This document shows positions 47,301 to 59,467 of a stretch of DNA of 64,000 nucleotides, in pieces. The notes beneath the pieces were generated by a model. The model saw only the letters and a program-made list of their open reading frames with translations, made no database searches and was not told the origin of the DNA. Within the stretch, counting starts at the first letter, position 1, and each line of letters begins with the position of its first letter. This stretch comes from Rhizophagus clarus (lineage: Eukaryota; Glomeromycota; Glomeromycetes; Glomerales; Glomeraceae). The DNA lies in assembly GCA_015698045.1 (NCBI GenBank), contig BLAL01000160.1, positions 1,736,001 to 1,800,000 on the forward strand, read 5' to 3'. The translations under genes and the position numbers were made by a program.

Positions 47301-48519
47301 CATTTAACATACTGTAAATCCTTCTGTAATTCAGAATCTATCTACTAATTTCTGTTTCTCTCTCTAATATATAAATTTTCAATATAAACCAAAAATGATT
47401 AACAATCGAATAATAAATTCAATCAATACTTTATCAAGTTCGTTTTTTATTATTGTATTGTTATTTAAAGTTAATTACTATTACTAAGATTTTTTTTTGA
47501 AATTAATTAAACCAAATGAACAGATAATTTTTTTTTTGTTATTATCATATTTTATCACATTTTTTCGAAGTACAGTATATTTTGCCAAAAATGATCAACA
47601 AATCGGATCACCGCTTTTCTTCATGGCAATATTGCAAATGCAATTTGTCAAATTTTTTTATAGATAATTTTATAAAATTGTTGATTTAAAAACACTTCAC
47701 ACAAAATATCGGTAATTATTAGATATCGACCCATTAACCCAAAATTTTCTTATATTTAATAAAAAAAAAAAAGTGTTCCAGTATTTATTCTTTGCAAAAA
47801 ATACCAGAGCATTTTTTTTTACGATCATAATGGTAAGTGTTCTGGTCATATGACTTGCCAATCTGATATACCGATCTGATTAATAGATAATCTTTTTTTT
47901 AAAAAAATATTTTTGTTTTTTCGAATAAATTGTAAAAAAAAAAATTATTATTATTTTTTTTTTTAAACCAACTAATTTATTTATTGATATAATAATTGAA
48001 GCATCAGTAAATACTATTATAATAAAGCTTATAAACTTCCAATTAATTAATTTGAAAGGTTTGTTATGGAAATATCTCCTTTCCTGAAAAGGAAAACCTT
48101 TTCATGTTGACTTAATCCAAGATATTTTTATTTTAGAATAACCTCTGGAAACTCTGGAAACTTTTTTTTAATATTTTTTTATGCCAACTTGGTTCTGGTA
48201 ACTTTTTTGGATGCAGTGGTGTAATAGAAATTTTTAAAATATTTTGTGGGATCATGCTTTCTTTTTTTTTTTTGTAACTTGCAGCAATGCAACATTTTAT
48301 GAAATCATATAAGCTCCTTTTTTCTTTTTTTTTTGTAAATTCTGGATCCATTGGTTGCCATTTTGTTAAAAAAAAAAAAAATTTTTTCTTTGAATAGAAG
48401 GTGTATAGGCGTGTACTAACCCTCTTTTTGTTCTTTTTTTTATAATTTTTGAACCTCTTTTAGACACCATTTCAGACTGGTAAATTAAATATATATATTT
48501 TTTAATATAATATATAGAC
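47301..48519. other. Non-coding
   Basis: Very AT-rich with A and T runs; no gene or element identified. Confidence 0.5.
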
Positions 48520-51500
48520 ATGTCCAGATTAAAAGAGAATATGGCCAAATTAAATACAGCTGCTGGCTTTACTACTGAAATTTTAAGAAGTATACAATTC
48601 TCCACCCTTAGTATTCCATTATTATATTATATACCTGCTCTTTTGAGGAAGCTTAAGGATATTCATGAAGAAAAGTGGATGACTATTATAGAAGCTTTTA
48701 AAAAAGGTAAATGGAACTGCTAACCACCACCTGTTCCAGACTTGTTACAAGTATGCATGTATTTGTATGGGTTGAATCAATTACTCACTTTCTTGGTTTC
48801 TGCCTACAACCCTAACACTTTAACTGCTGCAATCACTCATGCAAAAGTTGTGGAAACTGGATATAATTTTGTTCCTACAAAATCAGTTTCTCTAAGTATT
48901 CCTGTATCTGTGAAAGAAAATGCTTCCTTGCCAGTTGCAACCTATTGCTGGACCTACCACTAGCAAAGTGATCTGGATGTAAATGCAATAACCCAACAAT
49001 TCAATTATGCCTCTTTATCTTCATCTTTACTAGTCAAAATAGTAATAAACTAAGAAATTACAGAGTGACCACAGAAAAAGCTAGAGACAAAACTAAACTA
49101 ACCTGTTTTAAATATGGAAAAGTAGGCCATATTTCCAGAGATTGCAGAAGCAACAGAAATAATAACTCAGGAAAAAAAACAATAATAATAACAGAAAGCT
49201 TTTCACTGGACCTGATAACTTATTGGATGAAGAATACCTTAAAAAAGAAAAGTATTACTTCTCTAAAGAAGAAGAGGAAGAGATTGAATATGAAGTATAT
49301 GTCAATATTCACTTAAAAACAGAAAAGGATAGACAATTAAGAAAAAGAGTGAGAACAGGAAATTAAATGGATAAAAAAGGAGAAGAATATGTCATTTCAG
49401 CCATTTTTTAATTAGAAACTACTCATCTGCTATCAAAGCTCAAAAGATTAAAAGGAAGTTTAAAATAAAACCCATACCCATTGAAAATGTAAAAAAATTT
49501 GACATTGCTCAGTATATTAAGAACCTTCCTTGTGGACTAACCATTAGATAAACCTCATTCCAAATTCCCAAATATAGAAGTACTATGCTCAAAAGTATCA
49601 AAAGAACTAGAGAAACTAATTTTATCTCATTAGCAAATGATGCTTCTACTACTGCTATTAGATGTCAATTGAGAGTAAATAGAGAGCCTATCTCAGCTGT
49701 TATTGATAGTGTTGCTATTAGTATTATCACCAAAAAGCCTATAAAATGACTTGAATATTCTATAAATGGTCCTTTTAACCTTATAGTTATAACAGCAAAT
49801 AGTATAAAAGTTAGATCTTTAGAAAAAGTAAAAGAATTTTTCATAGAAATAAAATCTCATTTTATTAACCTTGATATTCATGTATTGGATTCAATAAATG
49901 AAGTTTTTATTCTTGAAAATGACTGGCTCAAAAGGTTAAAGCAAATTTAGATTAAAAAGAAGGTACATTAACCATTCTATGGAGAAAGAAGCAAATTACT
50001 GTTTCTATGCAATGCACTAGAGAATGCCCTGCTAAATCCTATAATAAAGAAAACCTGATAGATAGTGAAAAATATGAAGAAGAAGAAATTGAAAAATCCT
50101 TTCTTTATTTTTCAGATTTATCTGATAATTTTTCTAATATATCTGATCTGGAATTTAGTCCTTGGACTGATTATACTCCTTATGAAGAAACTGAGGAAGA
50201 GATGAAAGAAAGTGATAATGAAAATCCAGCCATCTATTTAGCCATTACTGTCACTCAGAAAGAACCTTCTAAACTTAATCTTGAACCTTTGGATGTATAC
50301 CAGCAATAATTATTCAACACCTACTTACATTCTTTAAAGATATTTATGCTAAAAGTCAAACTGAAATTAGTAGAACCAATCTCATTAAACACAAAATTTA
50401 TATTAAAGATATATGACCAATTTCTTAAGCACCTTACAGAATTAATTCTAAGAACAAAGAATTTTAAAAAAAGAGATTATGAAAATGGAAAATAATGGAA
50501 TTATTAGAAAGTTCTATAATCCCTAGGCTTTACCTGTTGTAATTGTAGATAAGAAAGAAGGAAACAAATGAAGATGTATTAATTATAGAAAATTAAATGT
50601 TATTACAAAAGCTGATGTTTATCCTTTCTCTAGAATTGATGATTTATTGGAAAGTTTGGACAAGCCAAGTGATTCACTAATCACTACCTTGAATTTAGCT
50701 AGTGGCTATTGGCAAATAGCTATGAATGAAGATAGCATAGATAAAACTGCCTTTGTAACTCTTTCTGGATTATATAAATTCTTAGTCATGCCATTTGGAC
50801 TAAGTTATGCCTCTGGTACATTCCATAGATTGATGAATATAGTATTGCAAGAATTTTTAAATGGCTTTGTAATCATGTATCTGTATAATGTAATCATCTA
50901 CAACACCAAAAGAACTTTTGAATAACATATGGATCATATAGTTCAAGTTTTTGAGTGCTCAGAAATTCCAATTTAAAGTAAATTAAAGAAATATCACTTT
51001 GTATTACCTGATATTCACTTTCTAGAACATGTAGTAGAAAGAGATGAAATCAAGCCAGACCTAGAAAAGATTGATAAAGTCAAGAATTACTCAGTATTAA
51101 CAAATCTGATTTAATTAAGAGCTGCTCTTGGATTATTCTTTTATTATAGGAAATTTATTAAAGATTTCTTTTGAATTGCAAGACCAATGTTTACCTTATT
51201 AAAAAAGAAGTATGCTCCTTTTAATTGGAAGGAAAAGCAATAGCAAATCTTTGCCAGACTAAAGAAAATGCTAATTAAAGCTCCTATACTAAATTATCCA
51301 GATTTTAATAACCCTTTCATTATCTATATTGACATCTCTAGAATTGGATTAGGTGCTGTATTATCTCAAATTAAAGAAAATAGTAGTAAAGAACATGTAA
51401 TTGTATATGCAGGTAGAAGTTTTAACCCAGCAGAAAAGAATTATTCTATAACAGATCAAATGTTTTTAGCTGAGTATGTACCATAAAACACTTTCAACAT

Positions 51501-51985
51501 TATTTAGGATTAAAACTTTTTACTATTATTACTGATCATTCTGTTTTCAAGTGGTTAAAAACTTCAAAGATGCCAAAAGAAGATAGCAATATAATTTTGA
51601 AATCAAGTACAGACCAGGAGAACTCAATGCCAATGCTGATGCATTATCTAAAATTCCAGAAAAAACATATTGTTTCTTGATTGAATTGGAAACTTATCCT
51701 GAACCTGCCAAATATACTGTATCTGTTTTAATATCTAAGCACTATAAAAGAGAAAGATTATGAAGCAGACTCTAAAGAAGATATCACTACTAAGCTGTAG
51801 CAGAAATTTACAAAATTATCTACCCTTAACTATGTGAAAATTGTAAAGAAGTTCAATGTGTATACTGGAAAAATGATAATAGTACCCTAAGATCAAACTA
51901 TAAAACAGATTGACAAGAATATTACCAGCAAATGCAAGATTAAGAAAATTATTTAAACTATTATGAAGAATAGCTAAAAGAAGGC
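48520..51985 (+). pseudogene. Heavily mutated Ty3 copy related to the one at 1-4122
   Basis: Collinear with the intact copy: start region (LKENMAKLNTAAGFTTEILR), a Gag fragment (MYLYGLNQLLTFLVS), zinc knuckle near 49090-49150 whose second Cys is Tyr, protease near 49690-49740 with DSV in place of DSG, RT at 50640-50920 whose YLDD is YLYN, then RNase H (51320-51650). Many stops interrupt it. About 140 Gag codons are missing between 48720 and 48740. No LTRs were recognised around it. Confidence 0.85.
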
Positions 51986-52137
51986 CAAGATCTTTTAATT
52001 TTAAATGAATGTGTTTTTGTTCATCGAGTTATGAGTATAGTTCGGCCAGAATTTCACCACGATGTTCAGATAAGACAACTACGGACAGCACATTTTGTGA
52101 AAGGTTACTTCCCTTAAATACCGCTTGAAATTTGCTT

Positions 52138-52276
52138 GTTAGGCCAATCCTAACACGAGCCTAGCACTCGCTTTCCAAACATCAACCGAAGGAGAGGGAA
52201 AGGGTTATAAAGCTTTGCTGTTAAGCCTATCTTAACAAGGGCTCAGTAACCCCTTTCAAAGCATCGATCGAAGGAG
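52138..52276 (+). ncRNA. Pair of hairpin units with compensatory changes
   Basis: Two units about 82 bp apart (52138-52194, 52220-52276). Each has a first hairpin (GTTAGG...CCTAAC versus GTTAAG...CTTAAC), a second stem (CGAG...CTCG versus GGG...CCC) and a shared end CGAAGGAG. Stem sequences differ but pairing is kept. Possibly a structured RNA or ribozyme-like repeat; class not recognised. Confidence 0.4.
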
Positions 52277-53354
52277 GTCCATAATAAGTGCAGCTTAATG
52301 AACTGTGGGTTCACCGCGCAGTTACTAATATTGTATCACGTGATGCACACTGCAGATGAAGTCGGGGTTTTATATCAGTACGATTCATATGTTTCTTTTC
52401 TTATTTGCTTACATGTTATAATTTTTATCTCTTCTCTTTTCGAGAATGATCTTCCAAATGAAATTGTTGTAAACAAAGTAATATCACCTATATTTATATC
52501 AATTTTCTTACCAAGTTCCTTAAATTATCTTTTATGTCAAAAATTGAACAAATGTCTGGTGGTATTGACATGTTAAACTTTTTTCGTTACTTTTCGTACA
52601 TTTCTGATATTTTTGTATTTTTTTTTTTTTTTTTTTGTGATAATAACGAGAAAAAGGTGAAAAGTAAATAAATTTATTGAAAATTCAATATATTCAGTAA
52701 ATTCCAATAAAAAAAAACTCCCAAACGAATTCTGGACTGTAAGATAATAAACGGCCAAACTATTCATTGCATCTGCATCACCACTTTCTGCCGCTTTTTA
52801 TACTTATATCATGAAAACTCGATCCTTAATCTGGATTTTAATCAAATAATATAACAGAGTGTGTATTGCAGTTTTTTTCTTGATGATAATGAACGAAGGC
52901 CTTTATAAAATTCTTACAATATAGAACCACAATTAATATAATAAATACAAACTTACTGTGTTCTCATCAATTTCAATATAAAATACTGAATCATTTCCAT
53001 ATTTGAATTTTAAATAAAAACCTTTTTTTTTCCTCTGTATTTTCCTTTTTTATTTTATTTTATTTTATTTTTTTTCTTCATTATCGTTATTTTATTTTAT
53101 TTTTATTTTTATTTCTTTATTATTTTCTTTGTTATTTTTTTCTTCCTTTTCTTTGCTACCTTGATAATTGATATGGAATTATTCACGGTTTCACACGTTC
53201 TGAAGTTCCGGAAATCTAAAGATTATGTAAATGAAATTTACTAATTTTTTTTTTTTAACAGTTTTCCCAAGCCTCCAACCTTCGTAAATCAAGAATAAAA
53301 AAACGGTTAACAGTTAAATTTATATTACGCCAAATTATAGTAAAAATGCATATG
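52277..53354. other. Non-coding
   Basis: AT-rich with T-rich simple sequence at 53030-53150. Small open frames look random. Confidence 0.5.
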
Positions 53355-54130
53355 TCGTTTGTAGCGGAGATATTTGCACTTTGCTTATCTGGAATTTTTG
53401 TTACAGAAAAAAATTTCAGGAAAAATTTTAATTTATCATGAAGATAATAAAATACGTAATTCAAAAAACCAAGCTTTTTTTAGTCAACAAAATGATTTTT
53501 TACGTCTTCCAAAAAATAGATTTCTTCCGTATCCGTTTTTAAAAGAAATTTTCCCCGAACAGTCAGCAGAAAAAACTCTTGGAATTAATTCTAAAACCTT
53601 CTAATGAATTTATTCAAGTTATTAATGAAAGGTAAGTTGTAAAGTGTAAAATATGTTTATAATCATTAAGCACATTGAGCGTTATTAATAGTCCTTTTAA
53701 TTTTTTTTTTATTTGGATTTGATCCGACAAATATGATTTATTGATTCTTGCGGATGATTATGGCGCCTCTGTGATAATTTTCGTTTCGAAAAAAAAGTTA
53801 TTTCAGAACGCTATGAATTAAAGATTGATTTTCAAACTCCGAGAGGTCAACTACGAAACAGTGTAATAAAAATTTTATTTTTATTACAAACAAGATATTT
53901 TATGCAAATACAAAAACAAGATAATGCTCAAAATTCACTTAAAATAAATTTATCAAAATCTACGTTAACTCGAATTTAAATTCGATAAAGAATAATCATC
54001 CTTGGTTTATTAATATGATACGAGATTGCTTTCAAATCAATATTGATGAGGATCCGGTTTCAATCACCAAGGGTTCTTATAATTTTTGTCGGTATCCAAG
54101 AGATTTTATAAAAGTCATCAACAATGTGAC
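53355..54130 (+). pseudogene. Unrecognised coding relic
   Basis: A protein-like stretch (KILIYHEDNKIRNSKNQAFF; open to 53604) is followed by a GTAAGT at 53631 and, after a T-rich tract, another stretch (ISERYELKIDFQTPRGQL, about 53800-53870). Several frames are involved. No family assigned. Confidence 0.3.
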
Positions 54131-56702
54131 GGTCACATTAACTATAATAATAAATAATTGATAAAGTAATTGTCTTGCGTTCATTCTGCTCTTTAGCATT
54201 TCAAAAAATCACAAAATAATTGAAACCGATATAGTGATTCATTATATGCATTCATCTCGTAATTCACTTTATTCACTATCTCTGTCAATATAATTTCTGT
54301 AATGTTAATTAATAACAACTGAAAGTTTGAAATCTTTCGCGTTCTATACGAATTATTTCATTACCTGAAAAATCATTTAGAAATTCAAAATTCTGTGTTT
54401 ACCATAACACGGAAATACTTTTTAAGCGACACCTGTAATGTTTATCAATTACATAAACAGAGATTAAAATTATTAATAGCAAACAATCACTAATAATACC
54501 TTGTCTGTTCCTTCTCACTTCTATTACCAACCAATCATATAGGATGAGGGGACTCGTGACTTCATTATTAAAATAACGTGTGATATCACACAAATTCATG
54601 AAACCTGGAGAATAATTATAATAAAATTTACTTAAAACAGAGATATTTTTTTTTTTTTTTTTTTTTTGTTAGAAGAAAAAAAAAAGAAATTACGATAATA
54701 TTAAAATCACTCAAATTTTCGAAAATCTTAGTTCACATGAAATTAACTTTAATATCATCAAACCAATTATGCATAAAATGTGACCATTAAAATAAAAACT
54801 CTATAGACGAAAATTTACTAATCGAAACAAGTCATAAATCTATAGTAAGTCAGGAAGAATTAATTGCGAAACAACGAACAAAGAGAGTAAAAAAAAAGAG
54901 AAAGCTTGCGAAAGGCGCTAACATTATCTAGTTTAGAAAAATTCACAGCATCAATTCAACTAATTCTTATGATTTTTTATTTTGTTCACAAATAAAAATC
55001 ATTTACATTCTATGAATCGACGTTAAAGCGTCTAAAGTTGTTACACTAACCAAATTATAAGGCAAGTTTTTTTTTTTCCTCATCAATAAAGGTTTCGTGT
55101 TAAAGTGTTACCTTCCTTTTCCTTATGAAACTAATGAAATTGTAATACGCGCACAGCACGATGGAATGAAAGAATAAATTTTAATAATTGAGTTTTTTTT
55201 TGGCGTAATTAGAATTTAACTTTTAAGATAGGGAATAATTATTTACTTATTTATGAATATTTCGGCCCGAGGGATCGACTTTAGAAAGCCAATAACACTC
55301 CAATAACCTTATTTTAAAATTTACCGATAAGAAAATTTTTTTTTTTTTTCGCATTCATATAATTATTTTTTTTTTTTTTTTTTTTGAAAAATAAGAAAAA
55401 TGATGATAATTTTATTTTTTATTTTTTTTTTTTACACGATTAAAAATTTTATTATTAAAATAATTAAATACAATTTTATATTGATTCTTTTTTTTTCATT
55501 TTAATAATACGTAAAAAAAAAAAAAAAAAAATTTCTTTTATTTGAATGTCTTTTTTCAGATGATTTTTTTCAGACAAAAAAAAAATAAGGTTGTATTCAT
55601 CCCTAGTATAAATAAATAAGTCACGCGACAAAACATTTGGGGGAAATTATACCATGAATAAATAATAATACTGTTACATGAAACAGATTGTGTATGTCTT
55701 ACAAAAAAAAAATTGGAAGTCTTAATTTTTCTTCATTAACAATATACGTAAATGAAAAAAGGAAAGTCGTACCTGTCGTACCAGTCATTATAGGCGTTCG
55801 TAACCTCATGTGGCGCAGTAATTTTATTGAAAATATAAAAAAAAAATACAAGGTTCAATATTTATATTTATAATAAAAATTACATATTAAATATTTTTTA
55901 AAAAGTTGTTTGTAATAAAAAATTATGTATTAAATAATGTTTGAGTTTGTCAAAAGAAAAAATCAAAATGATTCGACTATACTTGTACGATCCGATCCGA
56001 TATAATGAAATAAATCGAATTCAATGACATTGTATATGTTCAGTATATTTGTATCTCGAAGTATTCGAATCAATCCCTACCGGATCTTTACCAATCGATA
56101 AGGGAAGGAGAAATAAATTTATTTTTACCTTTTGTTGGCTTCGTGTACCCGGTGTTTTAATTATCTGATTTAATTGACGAACGAAATAAAATATTCTAGG
56201 AGTTATATTCTTTTTTTGAGAAATATCAATAGTTCATAACTTTGATTTTCGAATTAGGATAAATTCACAAATTCAGAAAAAAAAAAAAAAATTATAGATA
56301 AAATAATCAAATAATCCGAAATAATTGAATCACTTCGTAATATAGAATCAAATCCATCTTTTTTAAAAGATTTCAAAAAAAACAAAATTTTTTTGTTTTT
56401 TTGTTCTTATTAAAAAAAAAAAAAATAAAAATAAATAAATACAATTCAATACAAAAAAAAAAAAAAAAGTAAAATTATATATAACATATAAATACAAAAA
56501 ATTTGACAATTTAAACAAAGTGTAGGATTGATTATGAATAAGGGGGAGAAGAATAAGAGAGAGAAGAAAAAAAAATTTTTTTTCATTATTATAAATATAA
56601 AGTACAATAAATTAAAAAGAAGTGTCAGAAATTACTATATAACCATCTTTATACATTTTATTTTATTTATTTATTTTATTTTATTTTATTTTTTTTTTCT
56701 TT
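54131..56702. other. Non-coding, low complexity
   Basis: Many A and T homopolymer runs (for example 54645-54668, 55360-55386, 56390-56470). No gene, RNA or element supported. Confidence 0.55.
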
Positions 56703-59290
56703 TTATGCTTTATCATCAACTATTTCATTTGATGCAACTTTTTCGTTAATATCAGTACTAGTAACTCTCTTTCCTTGAATATCTCTAATTATTCCATTAA
56801 GTACACCAAAAATACTCCTTCGAGATTCAACAATCTAAAAAAATTTCAAAAAAAAAATATTCAGTTTAATAATTCTTGTAACGATTTCCAAGAAAATAAA
56901 TAACTTACTGGATAAATTGTACAAGCAACTGTAGAACAAATTGCCCAAATCATAGAAATAGCAACCCAAAATGTGAAGAATGGTTTTGAGAATACATATC
57001 TTGTACCATACATTGGCAATGGCCAAATTATAATTAATACGATCGTTAATACGACGGAACTAATAACAGCAAAGTTGAAAGCTTTTGTCAATTTTGCAGG
57101 ATCTCTCTCCGCTGGATCATCATGAATAGTATTTTCAACTACTTCATCATCCGTTAAAATCTCTAATTTTTGTCGTGTTATATCGAAATCAAAATTTGCT
57201 GGGCTGATCAATGATATTACTGTTGATATTAGTCCTGATACGATTAAAGATGTACTGGAAAGAAATTTATAATTTAAGAAATAAGATTAGAGTTAAAAAA
57301 AAAAACGCAAATACAGAAATTTTATATAATTAATATCTTACAGATTTCCCGCCAACATAGGATAATTATCACCAGTTGATTCAAGTGTAATTACACCAAA
57401 TAATTTTTTTGCAGCAACAAGCCATGCTATGAGACCACAAATAAGACCTAATATAGCGCCAGATACAGCAGCAAAGGCAGTTTGCTTTCTCCATACGAGA
57501 GTATATGCAACAGGGACAACGGCGGGTGAAGAAATAATTCCCATAAGCAAATACATATATCCTAAATCGACTCCAATATAATTAAGTATAGTAGCCAAAG
57601 CACCCATTAATAAACCAAAGAAAACAACAGATGCGTGTGATTGTCGAATGACTTGTTTTCCAAGGGCCTATACGAAATAAGATTTATTTATAAATTAATT
57701 TGTTAAAAATTTGATATCATGTTAAAATGTTTGAATACTTACACCAGAGTGAATATATGTACGATAGATATCATAAGTATAAATTGATGATACGGCAATA
57801 AGTTCAGCTGAAGAAGCAGATCTATAAATTTCAAGAAAGAGAAAATCTTAATTAAATATATTTATAACAAATTTCAATTGATTTTGGATAATACATACGT
57901 GACAGCCATGAAAACCAAGACCATAACAGCAAAAGCACCTGCTTTACCCAAAAGGGCTGTAGCAGCCATTGGAAGTACCAATCCAGCAGAAACCTCATGA
58001 TCTGAAGGAGGAGGGTTCAAAGCACCAGCGCCAACAAGAGCTACTCCGGCAATACCCATGGTTGTAGCCAAGGTAAATGGAATTGAAAACCATGATAGAC
58101 CACCAATCAAATAAGCCTTTACAGTAGAAGAAGGACGAGCAGCAATAGCACGTTGCCAATAAGCATTATCCACGAATACAGTTCCAAAATTACCAACAAT
58201 GTTGATAATACCAAAAATTATTCCTTGTAAAGATGCCATTGTTAAATATGAACCTTGTTCATTATCTTTTACAGGACGTTGTTTTGCAGCTTCAACCAAA
58301 TAATCGTACATTTTTCCCGGAGATCCGATAATAGGGGATGAAGCGTAAACAGTGAATAAGAACGAAAGAATGATAATATAAATAACACTAGTATGAACAT
58401 AATCAGTCAAGAATGTTGCTTTGAGACCACCAAATAATGTATAAATTAATACACCAAGAGGAAGTAAGAAACAACACGCAATAGTATTAACACCAGTAAG
58501 TGCATTAACGACAGCTGAACCACCGAGTAACAACATAGCAGTTACAATAACTAAAAAATAAAAAAGGAACTTAATAAAAAAAATTTGTTTCCGAAAATTT
58601 ATTAAGATAATCATATGATTACTTACCATTGGTGAGCAAACCAAAAATTAAGAAGACAATATGGGTTGGTTTTCCATAACGAGCATTAATAATTTCAAGA
58701 AAAGTATGTGCATTTGGAGCCTTTCTCTTAACTTCGACAGCAAGAATAGCAAAAAGCAAAACCTGTGTTTAAAAAAAAAGAGAAATGTAAGTGATGATGT
58801 TATTAGCTAGTGATATAACATAAAATACTTAAAGCGGTACGGTAATCACCTGAATGGTTGCACCAGATGCATACCAGAAAGGTCTATAGAAAAAAAAAAA
58901 AAAATTTTGTTAAATAGAGAAAGAAAATATAATTATAAAAATTAGATTAATTTATATAACATACCCAGATACACCATATTTATATGCAACAGATGAAGAT
59001 TGTAAAAGTGTAGCAGCCCAAGTCCAGGATGAGACCACAGCAGACGCTACGAGACCAGTTTTTACGGAACGATGAGCTGTCATAAACATTTCAGAAGTTT
59101 GATGTTCTTGAAGATAACGTTTTTGAGCCAATGTCAAGAGGGACATTACAACGGCAAAGAATGCACCGAATCCCAAAACTACATAAAGTAATGAATATTA
59201 ATGAATTGAATTTTAAATATAAATAATAAAGATTATAGGACAATTACCGATTCCCCAACCAACTCCTTGTTCAAGAGGAGGACTGGCCAT
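56703..59290 (-). CDS. DUR3: DUR3-like urea/solute:sodium symporter, nine exons
   Basis: Exons on the minus strand, high to low: 59290-59248, 59178-58965, 58883-58850, 58762-58627, 58550-57899, 57821-57743, 57667-57342, 57254-56909, 56834-56703. Together they give 653 aa in one frame with GT-AG introns. It is a polytopic membrane protein of the SSS family: [13 protein letters not shown] start, about 15 hydrophobic segments, and DUR3-like stretches [48 protein letters not shown] and [20 protein letters not shown]. Length fits fungal urea transporters. DUR3 imports urea (and polyamines in yeast) at the plasma membrane, driven by an ion gradient. No lesion seen. Another SSS solute transporter is possible but less likely. 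Confidence 0.92.
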
Positions 59291-59460
59291 TTTGTAAAAT
59301 TTTGTATATTTTAAAAGTTTTTTTTGTTCGTTTTTTTTTTTTAAAAAAAAAAAGGATAATTATTCACAATAAATAAATTTAAAGCTATGACTTCAAATAA
59401 GAAGGATTGATTCCTTTAATATTGCAATGGATAGCTGACTTTAGATGAGTTTCGTGGTGT

Positions 59461-59467
59461 ATTTATA
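59461..59467 (-). promoter_or_regulatory. TATA-like box of the DUR3 gene
   Basis: TATAAAT on the minus strand about 170 bp before the ATG, in otherwise mixed sequence; two AGATAAAT words (59493-59508) lie just upstream. Confidence 0.4.

Noticed and set aside
52138-52276. Assignment to the twister or hammerhead ribozyme classes.
   Set aside because: I could not place the conserved cores of either class; only the generic structured-RNA reading is kept.
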